Below, piece after piece: positions 8,079 to 17,237 of a DNA stretch of 64,000 bases. The notes beneath the pieces were generated by a model. It made no database searches. It worked only from the letters and a program-made list of their open reading frames with translations, and had not been told where the DNA came from. This stretch comes from an uncultured Porphyromonadaceae bacterium (GTDB lineage: Bacteria > Bacteroidota > Bacteroidia > Bacteroidales > Muribaculaceae). Location of the stretch: the NCBI GenBank assembly GCA_900541555.1, contig UQKE01000004.1, positions 23,646 to 87,645 on the forward strand, in the 5' to 3' direction. The number at the start of each line of letters is the position of its first letter. Position 1 is the first letter of the stretch. The translations under genes and the position numbers were made by a program.

Positions 8079-8573
8079 ATGAATGCGGATGAATTCAAAG
8101 AGGCATTTATGCCGTATCGCCGAAAGCTGTATGCAGTGGCGCTACGCTTGCTCGGCAATCCCGAAGATGCCGCCGATGCGGTGCAGGATGCCTATGTCCG
8201 CTTTTGGAACCATCGGGACGCAATAACGCGGAAAGATTCGCCGGAGGCGTTTTGCGTGGCGGTCGTGAGAAACATTGCCATTGATTTGTTGCGGAACAGG
8301 CATGTCGCAGTGCCAGTCGAAGCCTTGGCCGATTTCGCTGAAGAAATGGACGATAAAGCTGCCGTAGCGGAAAAGGCGAAGCGGGTGGTGGAATTAATGA
8401 GGCAATTGCCGCCGCGCCAAAGCGAAGTGATGAAGATGCGCGATATACAAGGCTTGACTTTCGCTGAAATTGGCTTGGCGATGGGCGAAAGGGAGGATAA
8501 TGTGCGCGCTCTGCTTTCCAGAGCGCGGAAAAAAGTGAGAGAGTTGTTTTTTAAAACAGAAAGCACGCGATAA
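8079..8573 (+). CDS. ECF-type RNA polymerase sigma factor
   Basis: The 164-residue protein has sigma-70 region 2 (residues 5-75, with DAADAVQDAYVRFWNHR) and region 4 (about 105-155, with LPPRQSEVMKMRDIQGLTFAEIG), and lacks regions 1 and 3, as in extracytoplasmic-function sigma factors. The ATG at 8079 begins just before region 2; the open frame upstream to 7950 is unlike the family. The stop codon shares one base with the start of the anti-sigma-like gene (TAATG), so the two are coupled. It heads a four-gene operon. The signal sensed is unknown. Confidence 0.93.
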   Translation: MNADEFKEAFMPYRRKLYAVALRLLGNPEDAADAVQDAYVRFWNHRDAITRKDSPEAFCVAVVRNIAIDLLRNRHVAVPVEALADFAEEMDDKAAVAEKAKRVVELMRQLPPRQSEVMKMRDIQGLTFAEIGLAMGEREDNVRALLSRARKKVRELFFKTESTR

Positions 8574-9124
8574 TGGAGAAAGAAGAAATTAAATTGTTGC
8601 TCGAAAAATACTACGATGCAACGGCCACTGTCGAGGAGGAACAGCGTTTGCGCGAAGCTTTGCTGTCAGGCGATGCGGGGAGCGAATTTGAAACCGACCG
8701 GCAATTGTTCGAGGCATTGGAGGCATCTGCTCCGGCGGAGAAATATCCCGACACGCTCGATGCGCGGCTCGACACGCTTGTAGGCCGTCTCGACAGGAGG
8801 CGCCGCGTCGTTCGCCGCCGTCGTTGGGCGATTTTTTCTGCAGCGGCTTCGTTGCTTGTCGTTTTCGGCATCGCCCAATTTGCATTTCGCGGCGGCCATG
8901 CAGAGCCGGAAGCGGTGGAAACGATGGCTCGCAACGTCAGAATCATTGACAATGCGAAAGATGCCCGTGCGGTGTTTTATGCTGTCAATGCCGATTATGA
9001 AGAAGCCATATCGATGTACGGCGACATTATGGCGGAAGCCGATAGCATTACCGCTGCATCGCAAGCTGAATTGGAACGGAATTATCAAATTATTAATGAA
9101 TTAAGCAATATTGGAGGCCTATGA
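8573..9124 (+). CDS. Single-pass membrane anti-sigma-like protein
   Basis: The 183-residue protein has an acidic N-terminal cytoplasmic part (1-75), a strongly basic patch RRRRVVRRRR-like before one membrane helix (about 84-103, WAIFSAAASLLVVFGIAQF) and an extracytoplasmic tail. This is the layout of the anti-sigma factors that hold ECF sigma factors at the membrane. Its position, overlapping the sigma gene by one base, supports that role. It lacks a clear zinc-binding HxxxCxxC motif. The stop overlaps the next gene by 4 bases. Function is inferred from context and topology. Confidence 0.75.
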   Translation: MEKEEIKLLLEKYYDATATVEEEQRLREALLSGDAGSEFETDRQLFEALEASAPAEKYPDTLDARLDTLVGRLDRRRRVVRRRRWAIFSAAASLLVVFGIAQFAFRGGHAEPEAVETMARNVRIIDNAKDARAVFYAVNADYEEAISMYGDIMAEADSITAASQAELERNYQIINELSNIGGL

Positions 9125-9534
9125 AAATTACAAAGTTTTTAGTCATCCTATTGGTCATTGCTGCCTATTTTCCCGCACACGCGCAACGCAACGACATCGT
9201 TCGCGAAATTGCATCGTTCAAAGGCGCTGAGGTCATATATATGTCGTCGGAATGGATTAAATACAACGACGACAAGCGTAATTTCGAATATGGCATCGAC
9301 GAGCCGAGCGGATTGTATGTGGTCAATATCACGAACAAGTCGCAATTTCCGGAGGCAAAACGCTTGCTCGACAAAATCTTTAAAAGCAAGGATTGGCATG
9401 TGTTGGAAAAAATACGCCGCAACAATGTCTCGGTCGATCGCCTTGTCAAGAAAAACAAGCAGGGGAAGGTGACGGAAGGCATTCTTGTGATAGAGCGAAG
9501 CTGGCGCATCAGCATAACATACGTGGAAGATTAA
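9121..9534 (+). CDS. Small secreted protein of the sigma operon, DUF4252-like
   Basis: The 137-residue protein has a signal peptide (residues 1-21, ending AHA) and a compact body beginning NDIVREIASFKGAEVIYMS. Such small exported proteins (annotated DUF4252 or DUF6108) commonly follow ECF sigma/anti-sigma pairs in Bacteroidales. The start overlaps the anti-sigma stop as ATGA. It resembles the next gene in size and plan (signal peptide, a motif around VSYTEMS or AEVIYMS, a Lys/Arg-rich middle). No enzymatic residues are apparent; it may be part of the sensed or regulated envelope function. Confidence 0.7.
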   Translation: MKITKFLVILLVIAAYFPAHAQRNDIVREIASFKGAEVIYMSSEWIKYNDDKRNFEYGIDEPSGLYVVNITNKSQFPEAKRLLDKIFKSKDWHVLEKIRRNNVSVDRLVKKNKQGKVTEGILVIERSWRISITYVED

Positions 9535-9544
9535 CTAAATTTAT

Positions 9545-9982
9545 ATGCAAATGAGGACTTTAAAATTTTTTGTCGTTTTTATTGCCGCGATTTGTTGCAG
9601 TCATGCTTTTGCGGCGCAAAACAATCCGCGAATCCAAGAAATGCGTGAAATAGGAGGTGTTTCCTACACGGAAATGAGCATCGACAAGCTTGCCGAGCTC
9701 ATAGGCGAAGAAACGCTTGATATGATTGAAGTGGACCGGCCTGCTTTTTGCTGCATTTTTAGGTCGGATGGCAACGAGTCATCGAAGTCGCTTAGGAAAG
9801 TCATAGAAGAGATTGTTGCCGATCAAGCCTATAAAGTGGTAAGCGACATTGTCGATGGCGACGATGGCGATCGTGTGCGCAGGATTGCTTTGCCCAACGA
9901 CGCGGGTGGCAATGAAGAAATGTTTATCGAAGTGTCGAGCGGCAATTCTCCGGGAACCATATTGGTATTTGTTTCCGAGTGA
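9545..9982 (+). CDS. Second small secreted protein of the sigma operon
   Basis: The 145-residue protein has a signal peptide (1-23, ending AFA) and a body with IGGVSYTEMSIDKLAELIG, weakly similar to the preceding gene product in layout. Two starts are possible, 9545 and 9551, differing by two residues. It follows the previous gene by 10 bases and ends the operon before a hairpin at 10023-10055. It is probably a diverged paralogue of its neighbour. Function unknown. Confidence 0.7.
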   Translation: MQMRTLKFFVVFIAAICCSHAFAAQNNPRIQEMREIGGVSYTEMSIDKLAELIGEETLDMIEVDRPAFCCIFRSDGNESSKSLRKVIEEIVADQAYKVVSDIVDGDDGDRVRRIALPNDAGGNEEMFIEVSSGNSPGTILVFVSE

Positions 9983-10022
9983 CATTCGGCATTAAGAAAA
10001 CATGAGAAACACGTTGACAATT

Positions 10023-10055
10023 AATCCCGTGTCGCTGTCCGGGGCGATACGGGAT
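10023..10055. terminator. Hairpin between convergent sigma and efflux operons
   Basis: A 13-bp stem (10023-10035 with 10043-10055, one mismatch) lies 40 bases past the sigma operon and 50 bases past the minus-strand TolC-like gene. T-rich flanks are weak on both strands, so termination efficiency is uncertain. Confidence 0.5.
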
Positions 10056-10104
10056 TGTTGCGTTTGCCGCATTGCGGCTGTGGGTATTATGAACAACTTT
10101 GCTT

Positions 10105-11397
10105 TTATTCCAGCCGTCCGACTACTCGCAAATATTCGGTTTCGTGTATCTTGTATTGCGTCTGCGCTTCTATCATGTTGCTTTGCGATTGGCTCCATTG
10201 CGATTGGGCATCCAGCAGATCCGTCAGGCTGCACATGCCGCTGTCGTAGCGGTCGCGCATCATGCGGAGGTTTTCTTTTGCCTGTTCGCATCCCAATTTT
10301 GCCGTTTCTATCAAGCGGTAGCTGTCGTCTACGTTTTGCATGGATTGTTGCGCTTCGATGCTTAGCAGGCGGGTGTTTTTCTGCAAATCCAATTGGGCGT
10401 TTTGCAGATCGAGCCGCGCTTTCTTGATTTTTTTGGTCCCTTCTCCCCAATGGAAAAGCGGAATGTTGACCAACACCGATACCAAAGCGTTTCCATCTTC
10501 GATTTTTTGCGTAAACGATTGGCCTCCGACTTCGCTTTTCATTTTGATGTTGCCGAAATACATGTATCCGGCAGAAAGCCCGATTGTCGGCAATACTTCC
10601 GCCCGCGACATTTTCACTTGTTGCTCTGCGGCTTCCACTTGCTTGTGGAGCAATCGCAATTCGGGGCGCATGGAAATGTCGGTGTCCAACTCGGCGGGCA
10701 GCGAAACTTTGATGACGGTGTCGGTCGGTTCGATCGACGTATCCAAATCGCATCCCAAGACGTTGCACAACGCAAGGCGGCACAAATTCGCTCCATTCTC
10801 GGCTTTTTGCAATTGGTAATGTATTTCGCTTTTTTTTGCCGTGATTCTCAGCAAATCGTTTTCTGTCGCCATGCCTGCCGAAACGCCCGATTCCGTCTGC
10901 CGGAAGAGCGTGTCCATTTGCGCTTTGTAGCTTTCCAGCATTCTCACTTTCCACAAGACGGCGATATAGGTCCAATAGGCATTGTCGGCATCTGCGATTA
11001 CCTGCATCCGCGCTTTCCGTTGGTTTTCCAACGCGCAATCTTTCCCGATTTCCGATAGCCGGTTTCCGGCACGGATTTGCCCTCCGGCATAGATGGGCTG
11101 CGTCAGGCTGATTCCTGCCAGATACATCCCTCGCATTTGGAGCTTTGCCCCCATCATGTCCATGTCGGGAAACATGTAGGTGCCTGTCGCCGTGGCGTCC
11201 AGTTTGGGCAAGTAGGCGGCAAAAGCGATGTCTTTGTCCAACTCGGCTTGCATGACGGCGTTGTCGGCTTTCTGCAAGTCTTCGCTGTGGGCAAGCGCCA
11301 TTTGCCGGCATTCTGCTTGCGTCAATGTTATTTTTTCCTGTGCGATGGCAATCGGCAACGACAATGCCGCAACGCACAATACGATGATTTTTTTCAT
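10105..11397 (-). CDS. TolC-family outer-membrane efflux protein
   Basis: The 430-residue protein has a signal peptide (1-19) and the two repeated long-helix halves of the outer-membrane efflux family (PF02321), with ISLTQPIYAGGQI in the first and VNIPLFHWGEGTKKIKKA in the second. It forms the outer-membrane and periplasmic channel of a tripartite pump. It is the last gene of a minus-strand operon whose order is adaptor, RND permease, channel. Its ATG overlaps the RND stop by 4 bases. Substrate unknown; the whole set is typical of multidrug or bile-salt pumps. Confidence 0.93.
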   Translation of the reverse strand: MKKIIVLCVAALSLPIAIAQEKITLTQAECRQMALAHSEDLQKADNAVMQAELDKDIAFAAYLPKLDATATGTYMFPDMDMMGAKLQMRGMYLAGISLTQPIYAGGQIRAGNRLSEIGKDCALENQRKARMQVIADADNAYWTYIAVLWKVRMLESYKAQMDTLFRQTESGVSAGMATENDLLRITAKKSEIHYQLQKAENGANLCRLALCNVLGCDLDTSIEPTDTVIKVSLPAELDTDISMRPELRLLHKQVEAAEQQVKMSRAEVLPTIGLSAGYMYFGNIKMKSEVGGQSFTQKIEDGNALVSVLVNIPLFHWGEGTKKIKKARLDLQNAQLDLQKNTRLLSIEAQQSMQNVDDSYRLIETAKLGCEQAKENLRMMRDRYDSGMCSLTDLLDAQSQWSQSQSNMIEAQTQYKIHETEYLRVVGRLE

Positions 11398-14300
11398 ATA
11401 TCGCGATTTTTATTGTCGGTATTTGTTTGTGGTTGTTTGATATGGAACAATGCTGTATAGAAAAGCGGCAACAATATCAATGTGATCATCGTGCCGATTG
11501 TCAATCCGCCCATGATCGTGATAGCCATGGAGCTGTACATGGGATCGCCTATCAACGGGATCATGCCGACGATTGTCGTGAGCGATGCCATCAAGACAGG
11601 GCGCACGCGCGACACGGTCGCTTCGACGACTGCGTGATACGGCTCCTGATGTTCTTCTTTTTGCAGGCGGTTGATTTCGTCGACCAGCACGATGGCATTT
11701 TTCACCATCATCCCGATCAATCCCATTACGCCGATGATTGCCATGAACGTGAATGGCTCGTTGAACATCAGCAATGCCGGCGTGATGCCGCAAAAGACGA
11801 AGGGGAAGCAAAGCAATATCAATATCACTTTTTTCCAATTGTCGAACAGCAGCAAAAGCGATATCAGCACGATGAAAATCGTGAGCGGCACGTATTTCAT
11901 CAATCCGCCGATTGCTTCGCTTTGCAATTCGTTTTCTCCGACCCATCTCATTTTGTAGCCTTGCGGCAATTGGATGGATTCGATTTCGTCTTTGATGTCT
12001 GCTATGACTTTCGCCGGAGTCGCTTCGTCCAAATCCGCGTTAGGATCGCATTGGGCTTCGATGGCGCGTTGGCCGTTGATGCGGTAAACGACGTTTTCGT
12101 CCCATGTTAGGCGGATGCTGTCGGCGATGCTGCTCAAAGGCACGCTTCGGAACATGTCATCTTGCAGTTTGTCGGAATCCACGCCGCCTCCCAAGGCGAG
12201 CGCCGGATTGATGTCGGGTGCATGGAGGTTGATTGTGCTCCAAACGGGTATGTCGTGCAAGTCTTGAATACGGCTTCCGTCGCCATTTCTGACTTGCATG
12301 TTGACAACGACCATTTGGTCGCGGTCGTTGATTACGCCTATCGGCATGCCGTCGGAAGCTGCTTTCAATGCGTTCCCGACATCGCTGCGCTCAATTCCGG
12401 AGCGCAAAGCGTCGTTGCGAACGTAGTCGACTGTCAGGGACTTGCCGCGCGGCTTCCAATTGTTTTCGACAGAATAGGGGTCGACATAACGGCTTTTCCG
12501 CATGATGTTTTCCGCTTGGCGGCTCAGGTCGCGAAGCACGGCGGGATCGGGACCGCTAAATTCGACTTCTACCGTGTGGGACGTGGAAATGGAAAAATTG
12601 TATTTCCTAATGCGTATGTACGCGTCAGGGTATTTTTCGCGCAATTGCTTGCGTATGACAGGAATTTGCTCGACGACGGTTTTGTAGTCTTTGCAATCGA
12701 CCATCAATTCTCCATAGCAGTCGCCTCCGGATGTCATCGGGCGCACCAAGCAATAGTAGGCAGGGGCGCTGCCCATGCTGGCGGCAACGCGTTCCACTTT
12801 CGGGTTTTTCTGCAACAGTTCGCTCATTTCGAGCAGGTCGTGCCTGACTCTGTCGGGGCTTGATTGCGGGGGCAGGTAGTATTCCACGACAAATTGCTTG
12901 TAGTCGAAATCGGGGAAGAACAGGTTTTTGACTTGCGTCATTCCGCCGATGCAGAGCAACAGCACGGCGACTGCGATGGAAATCGTCGTTTTCTTGTAGC
13001 GGATGAGGAAGCCGATGGCGCGGCGCACGAAGCGGTGGACCGGCGAATTCATCACGCCATTGCTGCCACGTTTTTCTTTTTCTCGGCGTGGCAGCCATGA
13101 GTTGGCACACACCGGCACTTGTATCAATGCCAGCACCCAGCTTACGAGCAAGCTGACGCAAAGCACGAGAAACAAGTCGTTTGCATATTCGCCCACGGAG
13201 CCTTCCGACAAGAAAACGCAAATAAACGTGGATGCTGCTATCACGGTTGCTCCCAAAAGCGGCATTGCCGTGTTGCGTCCGATGCGGTAAAGATAGGTTT
13301 GGGGCGGAAGCCCGCGCTTTTTGTCGATTAAAATGCCGTCCATGATGACAATGGCGTTGTCGACCAGCATGCCCATGGCAATGATGAATGCGCCCAGTGA
13401 TATGCGTTGCAATGTCGTGCCGCATACAAGCAATATCGGGAACGACAGCGCAATCGTCAGTATCAGGCCGAATCCGATGATGATGCCGCTTCTGAATCCC
13501 ATTGTGAAAATCAACACAAGGATGACGATCAACACGGATTCTACCAAATTGACCATGAAGGAATTGATGGCATCATCGACTTTGTCGGGCTGAAAAAATA
13601 TTTTTTCTGTTTCTATCCCTGCGGGAATTTGTTTCATGGCTTCTGCAAGGCGGGCATCGACGAGCTTGCCGACATCCGGCACGATGGCATCGGCTTCCAT
13701 GGCCACGCAGATGGCCAAGGCTTGACGGCCGCCGACGAAAAATCCGTTGCGCTGCGGCTCGGAAAATGTTCTTTCGATTTTCGCGATGTCGCCCAAGCGG
13801 AATTGCTTCCCGTCTGTCGTTTTGATGGCAATGTCGGCAATGTCTTTTTCGTCTTTGATGAGGCCCGACACGTTGATGCGCAATTTGTCGCCTTCATTTT
13901 GGTAGGTTCCGGCGTCGACTGTCTGCCCCGAGCTGCTGAGGGCTGTCATGATTTGGGTGGGGATTAGCCCGTTGCGCGACAATTCTTCTTTCGAAAGCAC
14001 GACGTTGATCACTTCGTCGCGGTTTCCGCCGATGATCACGCGCTTGACGCCGTCGACTGCCAGCAATTCCCGACGGATGAGTTTCGCATATTTGTATAGT
14101 TCGGGGTAGGAATAGCCGTCGCCGGTGAGCGCGTAGAAAATGCCGTAAACATCCATCATGTCGTCCACGACAATCGGCTCGTAGCACCCTTGCGGAAGTT
14201 TCGACCGGACGGCGTTCGTTTTGCGGCGCAACAAATCGAAATGTTGCTCCAATTCGCTTAGCGGGACTGTCATTCGGAATTCTACCGTGAATGTTGTCGA

Positions 14301-14561
14301 CCCGTCGTGGCATTCGGTTTTTATTTTTTTCACGTCGGGGAGCGTGCGCAATTCGTCTTCGACCACTTGCGCCACTTTCAGTTCCACTTCGTGCGCGCTC
14401 GCACCCGGATAGGGGACGACCACCATTGCCTGCTTCATCGCGACAACGGGATCTTCCAGTTTTGGCATTTGCATGAACGCAAATACGCCTCCCAATATGA
14501 TGCCAATCATCAGCGACCAAAACAAGGTGGTGCGCCGCATGAAAAATTCTGTGATTTTCAT
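11394..14561 (-). CDS. RND-family efflux permease
   Basis: At 1055 residues this is a full-length resistance-nodulation-division permease: 12 membrane helices in two halves, two large periplasmic loops. Helix 4 carries GMLVDNAIVIMDG, so the first of the two proton-relay acidic residues known from AcrB (D407) is kept and the second (D408) is Asn, a common variant in other RND subfamilies. Helix 10 carries GLIGMMVKNAIVLVDEIN with the conserved Lys. The start shares one base with the adaptor stop (TGATG). It pumps substrates from periplasm or inner leaflet through the TolC-like channel. Confidence 0.95.
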   Translation of the reverse strand: MKITEFFMRRTTLFWSLMIGIILGGVFAFMQMPKLEDPVVAMKQAMVVVPYPGASAHEVELKVAQVVEDELRTLPDVKKIKTECHDGSTTFTVEFRMTVPLSELEQHFDLLRRKTNAVRSKLPQGCYEPIVVDDMMDVYGIFYALTGDGYSYPELYKYAKLIRRELLAVDGVKRVIIGGNRDEVINVVLSKEELSRNGLIPTQIMTALSSSGQTVDAGTYQNEGDKLRINVSGLIKDEKDIADIAIKTTDGKQFRLGDIAKIERTFSEPQRNGFFVGGRQALAICVAMEADAIVPDVGKLVDARLAEAMKQIPAGIETEKIFFQPDKVDDAINSFMVNLVESVLIVILVLIFTMGFRSGIIIGFGLILTIALSFPILLVCGTTLQRISLGAFIIAMGMLVDNAIVIMDGILIDKKRGLPPQTYLYRIGRNTAMPLLGATVIAASTFICVFLSEGSVGEYANDLFLVLCVSLLVSWVLALIQVPVCANSWLPRREKEKRGSNGVMNSPVHRFVRRAIGFLIRYKKTTISIAVAVLLLCIGGMTQVKNLFFPDFDYKQFVVEYYLPPQSSPDRVRHDLLEMSELLQKNPKVERVAASMGSAPAYYCLVRPMTSGGDCYGELMVDCKDYKTVVEQIPVIRKQLREKYPDAYIRIRKYNFSISTSHTVEVEFSGPDPAVLRDLSRQAENIMRKSRYVDPYSVENNWKPRGKSLTVDYVRNDALRSGIERSDVGNALKAASDGMPIGVINDRDQMVVVNMQVRNGDGSRIQDLHDIPVWSTINLHAPDINPALALGGGVDSDKLQDDMFRSVPLSSIADSIRLTWDENVVYRINGQRAIEAQCDPNADLDEATPAKVIADIKDEIESIQLPQGYKMRWVGENELQSEAIGGLMKYVPLTIFIVLISLLLLFDNWKKVILILLCFPFVFCGITPALLMFNEPFTFMAIIGVMGLIGMMVKNAIVLVDEINRLQKEEHQEPYHAVVEATVSRVRPVLMASLTTIVGMIPLIGDPMYSSMAITIMGGLTIGTMITLILLPLFYTALFHIKQPQTNTDNKNRDI

Positions 14562-15613
14562 CAGAGCAAATCTCCTATGTTAGTGGCCGATTTCTTGATT
14601 ATGTTGACTTTTTCTCCGTCGTGCAGGGCATCGACGCCGGCTTTTACGATTTGCTCGCTGCCTTTCAGTCCGGAAACGACGATGGCTTCGCCCGATGCGG
14701 TTACGCCGCCGGTTTCGACTTGCCGTTTCCTTGCAATCGACTTGTCGTCGACAACCCAGACGTATGTTTTGCCTTTTTCTTGAAATAAGGCATGCAGCGG
14801 GATTGTTTTTGTCGACAAATTGCCGTTGCCGGCCAAGCGGATGCGGATTTCCACATTGGTTCCTGCCGACAATGCCGCTCCGTTCGAGCCGGAAAAGGCC
14901 AAGCGCATTTTAAATAATTGGTTGCCATCGGCTTTCGGGATGATGCTGATTATGTTCATGTTTTCGGTCCTTCCATTGTTGGGCAGGACGCATGATATTT
15001 CCTTGATGCTGTCGCGTGCGGAATATATCGTGAATGGGATGTCGGTCTCGACTTCCATGCGGCTCATGTCCATCAATGTGACAACCGGCGTGCCGGCATC
15101 GACCATTTCCGTTTCTTCAAAATTCACGGCTTGCACGTATCCTCCGGTTGGGGCATAGAGGCGTGTGTAGTCCAGTTTGTTTTGATTCGATTGCAATTGT
15201 ATTTTCACTTGCTTCAATCCCGACAGGGCTTTTTCATAGTCGTTTTCAGAGATGCTTTTGTTGCGGTAAAGGCGTTCGATGCGCTGAAACTCGTCGTGCA
15301 GTTGGTCGTATTGCACTTGCGCGGCTTCTACGCCGAGCTTGTAGTCGGCATCGTCCAGCGACGCGATGAGTTGCCCTTGACGCACATAATCGCCTTCGTC
15401 CACGGCGATGCGCCGGATTTGCCCGGGCGTTTTAAACCCTAAATTGATGGTTCCGGCTTCTTTGACAACTCCGGAGAATGTTTTCTCCGTGTTGCCTGCC
15501 ATGTTTTTGGGAGTGACAACTTCCACGCTGCGCACGAATTGTTCCGGCTGTTTGTCGGAACATCCGACAAGGCAGCAGATTAACAATAAAGCTATCGGAT
15601 AATTCTTTTTCAT
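14561..15613 (-). CDS. RND periplasmic adaptor lipoprotein (MFP)
   Basis: The 350-residue protein has a lipoprotein signal with the box LVGC (Cys18), a lipoyl/barrel-sandwich half (TINLGFKTPGQIRRIAVDEGDYVRQGQLIASLD), a coiled-coil hairpin, the second lipoyl half (YAPTGGYVQAVNFEETEMVDAGTPV, split across the hairpin) and a beta-barrel. It links permease and channel. The ATG at 15613 is chosen because it gives the lipoprotein signal; an open frame runs to 15652. It is the first gene of the operon and lies divergently from an AraC-type regulator, which may control it. Confidence 0.92.
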   Translation of the reverse strand: MKKNYPIALLLICCLVGCSDKQPEQFVRSVEVVTPKNMAGNTEKTFSGVVKEAGTINLGFKTPGQIRRIAVDEGDYVRQGQLIASLDDADYKLGVEAAQVQYDQLHDEFQRIERLYRNKSISENDYEKALSGLKQVKIQLQSNQNKLDYTRLYAPTGGYVQAVNFEETEMVDAGTPVVTLMDMSRMEVETDIPFTIYSARDSIKEISCVLPNNGRTENMNIISIIPKADGNQLFKMRLAFSGSNGAALSAGTNVEIRIRLAGNGNLSTKTIPLHALFQEKGKTYVWVVDDKSIARKRQVETGGVTASGEAIVVSGLKGSEQIVKAGVDALHDGEKVNIIKKSATNIGDLL

Positions 15614-15755
15614 TGATGGATTGATTTTTAAATTTGCTTCAAAGGTCTGCATTTTAAATAGGGCGCATCCTACCTATTTGGATAGTAAAATGTTCCGAAA
15701 GTCGAATAATTGCAATTGTTTGGCGTAAATGGGTGGTTTTAATGGTTGAAATGGC

Positions 15756-15763
15756 TATTTTTG
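15756..15763 (+). promoter_or_regulatory. -7 box of the AraC-family gene
   Basis: TATTTTTG fits TAnnTTTG and lies 15 bases before the ATG at 15779. It excludes the upstream ATG at 15746 as start. Confidence 0.5.
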
Positions 15764-15778
15764 CGAAAAATAGAAAAG

Positions 15779-16690
15779 ATGAAAGAGACGTCTGTTTTTA
15801 AACAATTGGACTTCATGATGCTGCCTACATCCGAGCATACCTCCATTTTTGAAAATGAGTTTATGCTTGCCGACAACTTTGGCATGCCATCGAGTGAGAT
15901 AAAATATAATGATTTCGCAATAACGAGCGATCCTTTTAAAATCGATTTCACACTCATTTTGTTTTGCACGCAAGGCCATATGGATTTGCGCTTGAATTTG
16001 CAGGATTTCCGGTTGCAAGCGGGCAGCGTGCTGGTTGTGCTGCCCAATTCAATCGGTGAATGCATCGAAATAAGCGATGATTTTCAATTGGCTCTAATTG
16101 CCTTTACCAATGAAAAATATGCCGACAACATTGATTTGGAATCGTCTATCCGGTTTATAAAATACTTGTCGACCGATTCTTTGATTCCTTTGACGAAAGA
16201 GCAAATGGACGAATCGCTGTTCATCTACAATGCCATGCAACGCAAGATGCGCCAACGGCGGTCTGCGTTTACGCGCGAAATATTGAGCGGTTATATGCAA
16301 GTGTTGTGTTACAGCGGATGCCAGTGGATGTCGGAATTTAATGAAAAAAAGGGCGACAAAAGCCCCAAGAACAGGCAACAGAGCTTGTTCGAACGTTTTT
16401 TGGAATTGGTGAAGGCGCATTATGCGAACGAACGGTCGATTTCTTTTTATGCCGGCAAAATGTGCCTCACGCCCAAATATCTGTCGTTGGCGGTTCGGCA
16501 GGCGAGCGGTCGTTCGGCGGGCGATTGGATTCGTGATTATGTCATATTGGAGGCGAAAGCATTGCTGAAAAGCAAGACATATACGGTGCAACAAGTCAGC
16601 ATAATGCTTAATTTTGCAAATGCTTCGTTTTTTGGAAAATATTTCAAATCGGCTACGGGTGTATCGCCACGGCGGTATATGTTGGGATAA
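15779..16690 (+). CDS. AraC-family transcriptional regulator
   Basis: The 303-residue protein has an N-terminal sensing half with a cupin-like pattern (MDLRLNLQDFRLQAGSVLVV) and a C-terminal AraC DNA-binding domain with two helix-turn-helix units (from ISFYAGKMCLTPKYLSLAVR through FANASFFGKYFKSATGVSPRRYM). The second unit is the highly conserved AraC signature. It is transcribed away from the efflux operon, sharing about 165 bases of intergenic DNA, so it is a candidate regulator of that operon. It is followed 12 bases later by a DUF1893 gene. The effector is unknown. Confidence 0.92.
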   Translation: MKETSVFKQLDFMMLPTSEHTSIFENEFMLADNFGMPSSEIKYNDFAITSDPFKIDFTLILFCTQGHMDLRLNLQDFRLQAGSVLVVLPNSIGECIEISDDFQLALIAFTNEKYADNIDLESSIRFIKYLSTDSLIPLTKEQMDESLFIYNAMQRKMRQRRSAFTREILSGYMQVLCYSGCQWMSEFNEKKGDKSPKNRQQSLFERFLELVKAHYANERSISFYAGKMCLTPKYLSLAVRQASGRSAGDWIRDYVILEAKALLKSKTYTVQQVSIMLNFANASFFGKYFKSATGVSPRRYMLG

Positions 16691-16702
16691 ATATTGAGAA
16701 TT

Positions 16703-17155
16703 ATGGAAAAAACATCTATCAAGCTTGCTCCGCAGCCTTCGATGGCGGCGATGGTCGAGACGCTTCATGCCGGCGGCTATTCGCTGGTGGTTTCAAATGG
16801 CGGCAGCGCGTTTGCTTTTGTTGGGCGAGGCGTTTCCGATTTGTTTCGTTTGCTTTCCGAACAGCCGGAATTGCTTCGGGGCGCGACGGCCGCCGACAAA
16901 GTGGTGGGAAAAGGAGCGGCGGCGCTCATGGCGCTTGGCGGGTTGCGTGAGGTGTATGCCGATATCGTCAGCGAGCCGGCATTGGAATTGTTGCAAAAAT
17001 CGGGAGTGAAGGTAACCTACGGCTTATTGGTGCCAATGATATGGAATCGCGCTCGAACCGGCAGTTGCCCCGTCGAGCAGCTTTGCAAAGATGCCGAAAC
17101 GGCCGAAGAGTGTTTCCCGCTGATTCGCGATTTTGTTGAAAAAATGCGCGGCTGA
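16703..17155 (+). CDS. DUF1893 domain protein
   Basis: The 150-residue protein carries the DUF1893 pattern: GYSLVVSNGG, then ADKVVGKGAAALMALGGLREVYAD, then SGVKVTYGLLVPMIWNRA and a C-terminal Cys pair region (CPVEQLCKDAET). Structures of this family resemble the cytidine-deaminase fold; a biochemical role is not established to my knowledge. The ATG at 16703 is used; the upstream TTG adds three residues. It lies 12 bases after the AraC gene, so the two may be cotranscribed. Confidence 0.8.
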   Translation: MEKTSIKLAPQPSMAAMVETLHAGGYSLVVSNGGSAFAFVGRGVSDLFRLLSEQPELLRGATAADKVVGKGAAALMALGGLREVYADIVSEPALELLQKSGVKVTYGLLVPMIWNRARTGSCPVEQLCKDAETAEECFPLIRDFVEKMRG

Positions 17156-17181
17156 CATCTCCGTTTTTTTGCCTCCGCATT

Positions 17182-17212
17182 TTTGATTTTAACGATATAA
17201 TCGTTACATTTG
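17182..17212 (+). promoter_or_regulatory. Promoter and operator-like palindrome of the RHS toxin gene
   Basis: TTTG at 17182-17185, a 19-bp spacer and TACATTTG at 17205-17212 make a textbook Bacteroidota promoter 26 bases before the ATG. The spacer contains a perfect 6-bp inverted repeat AACGAT-ata-ATCGTT (17191-17205), which could be a repressor site; that role is inference. Confidence 0.65.
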
Positions 17213-17237
17213 CAAGAGACTGCCAAAAATCAACGCT

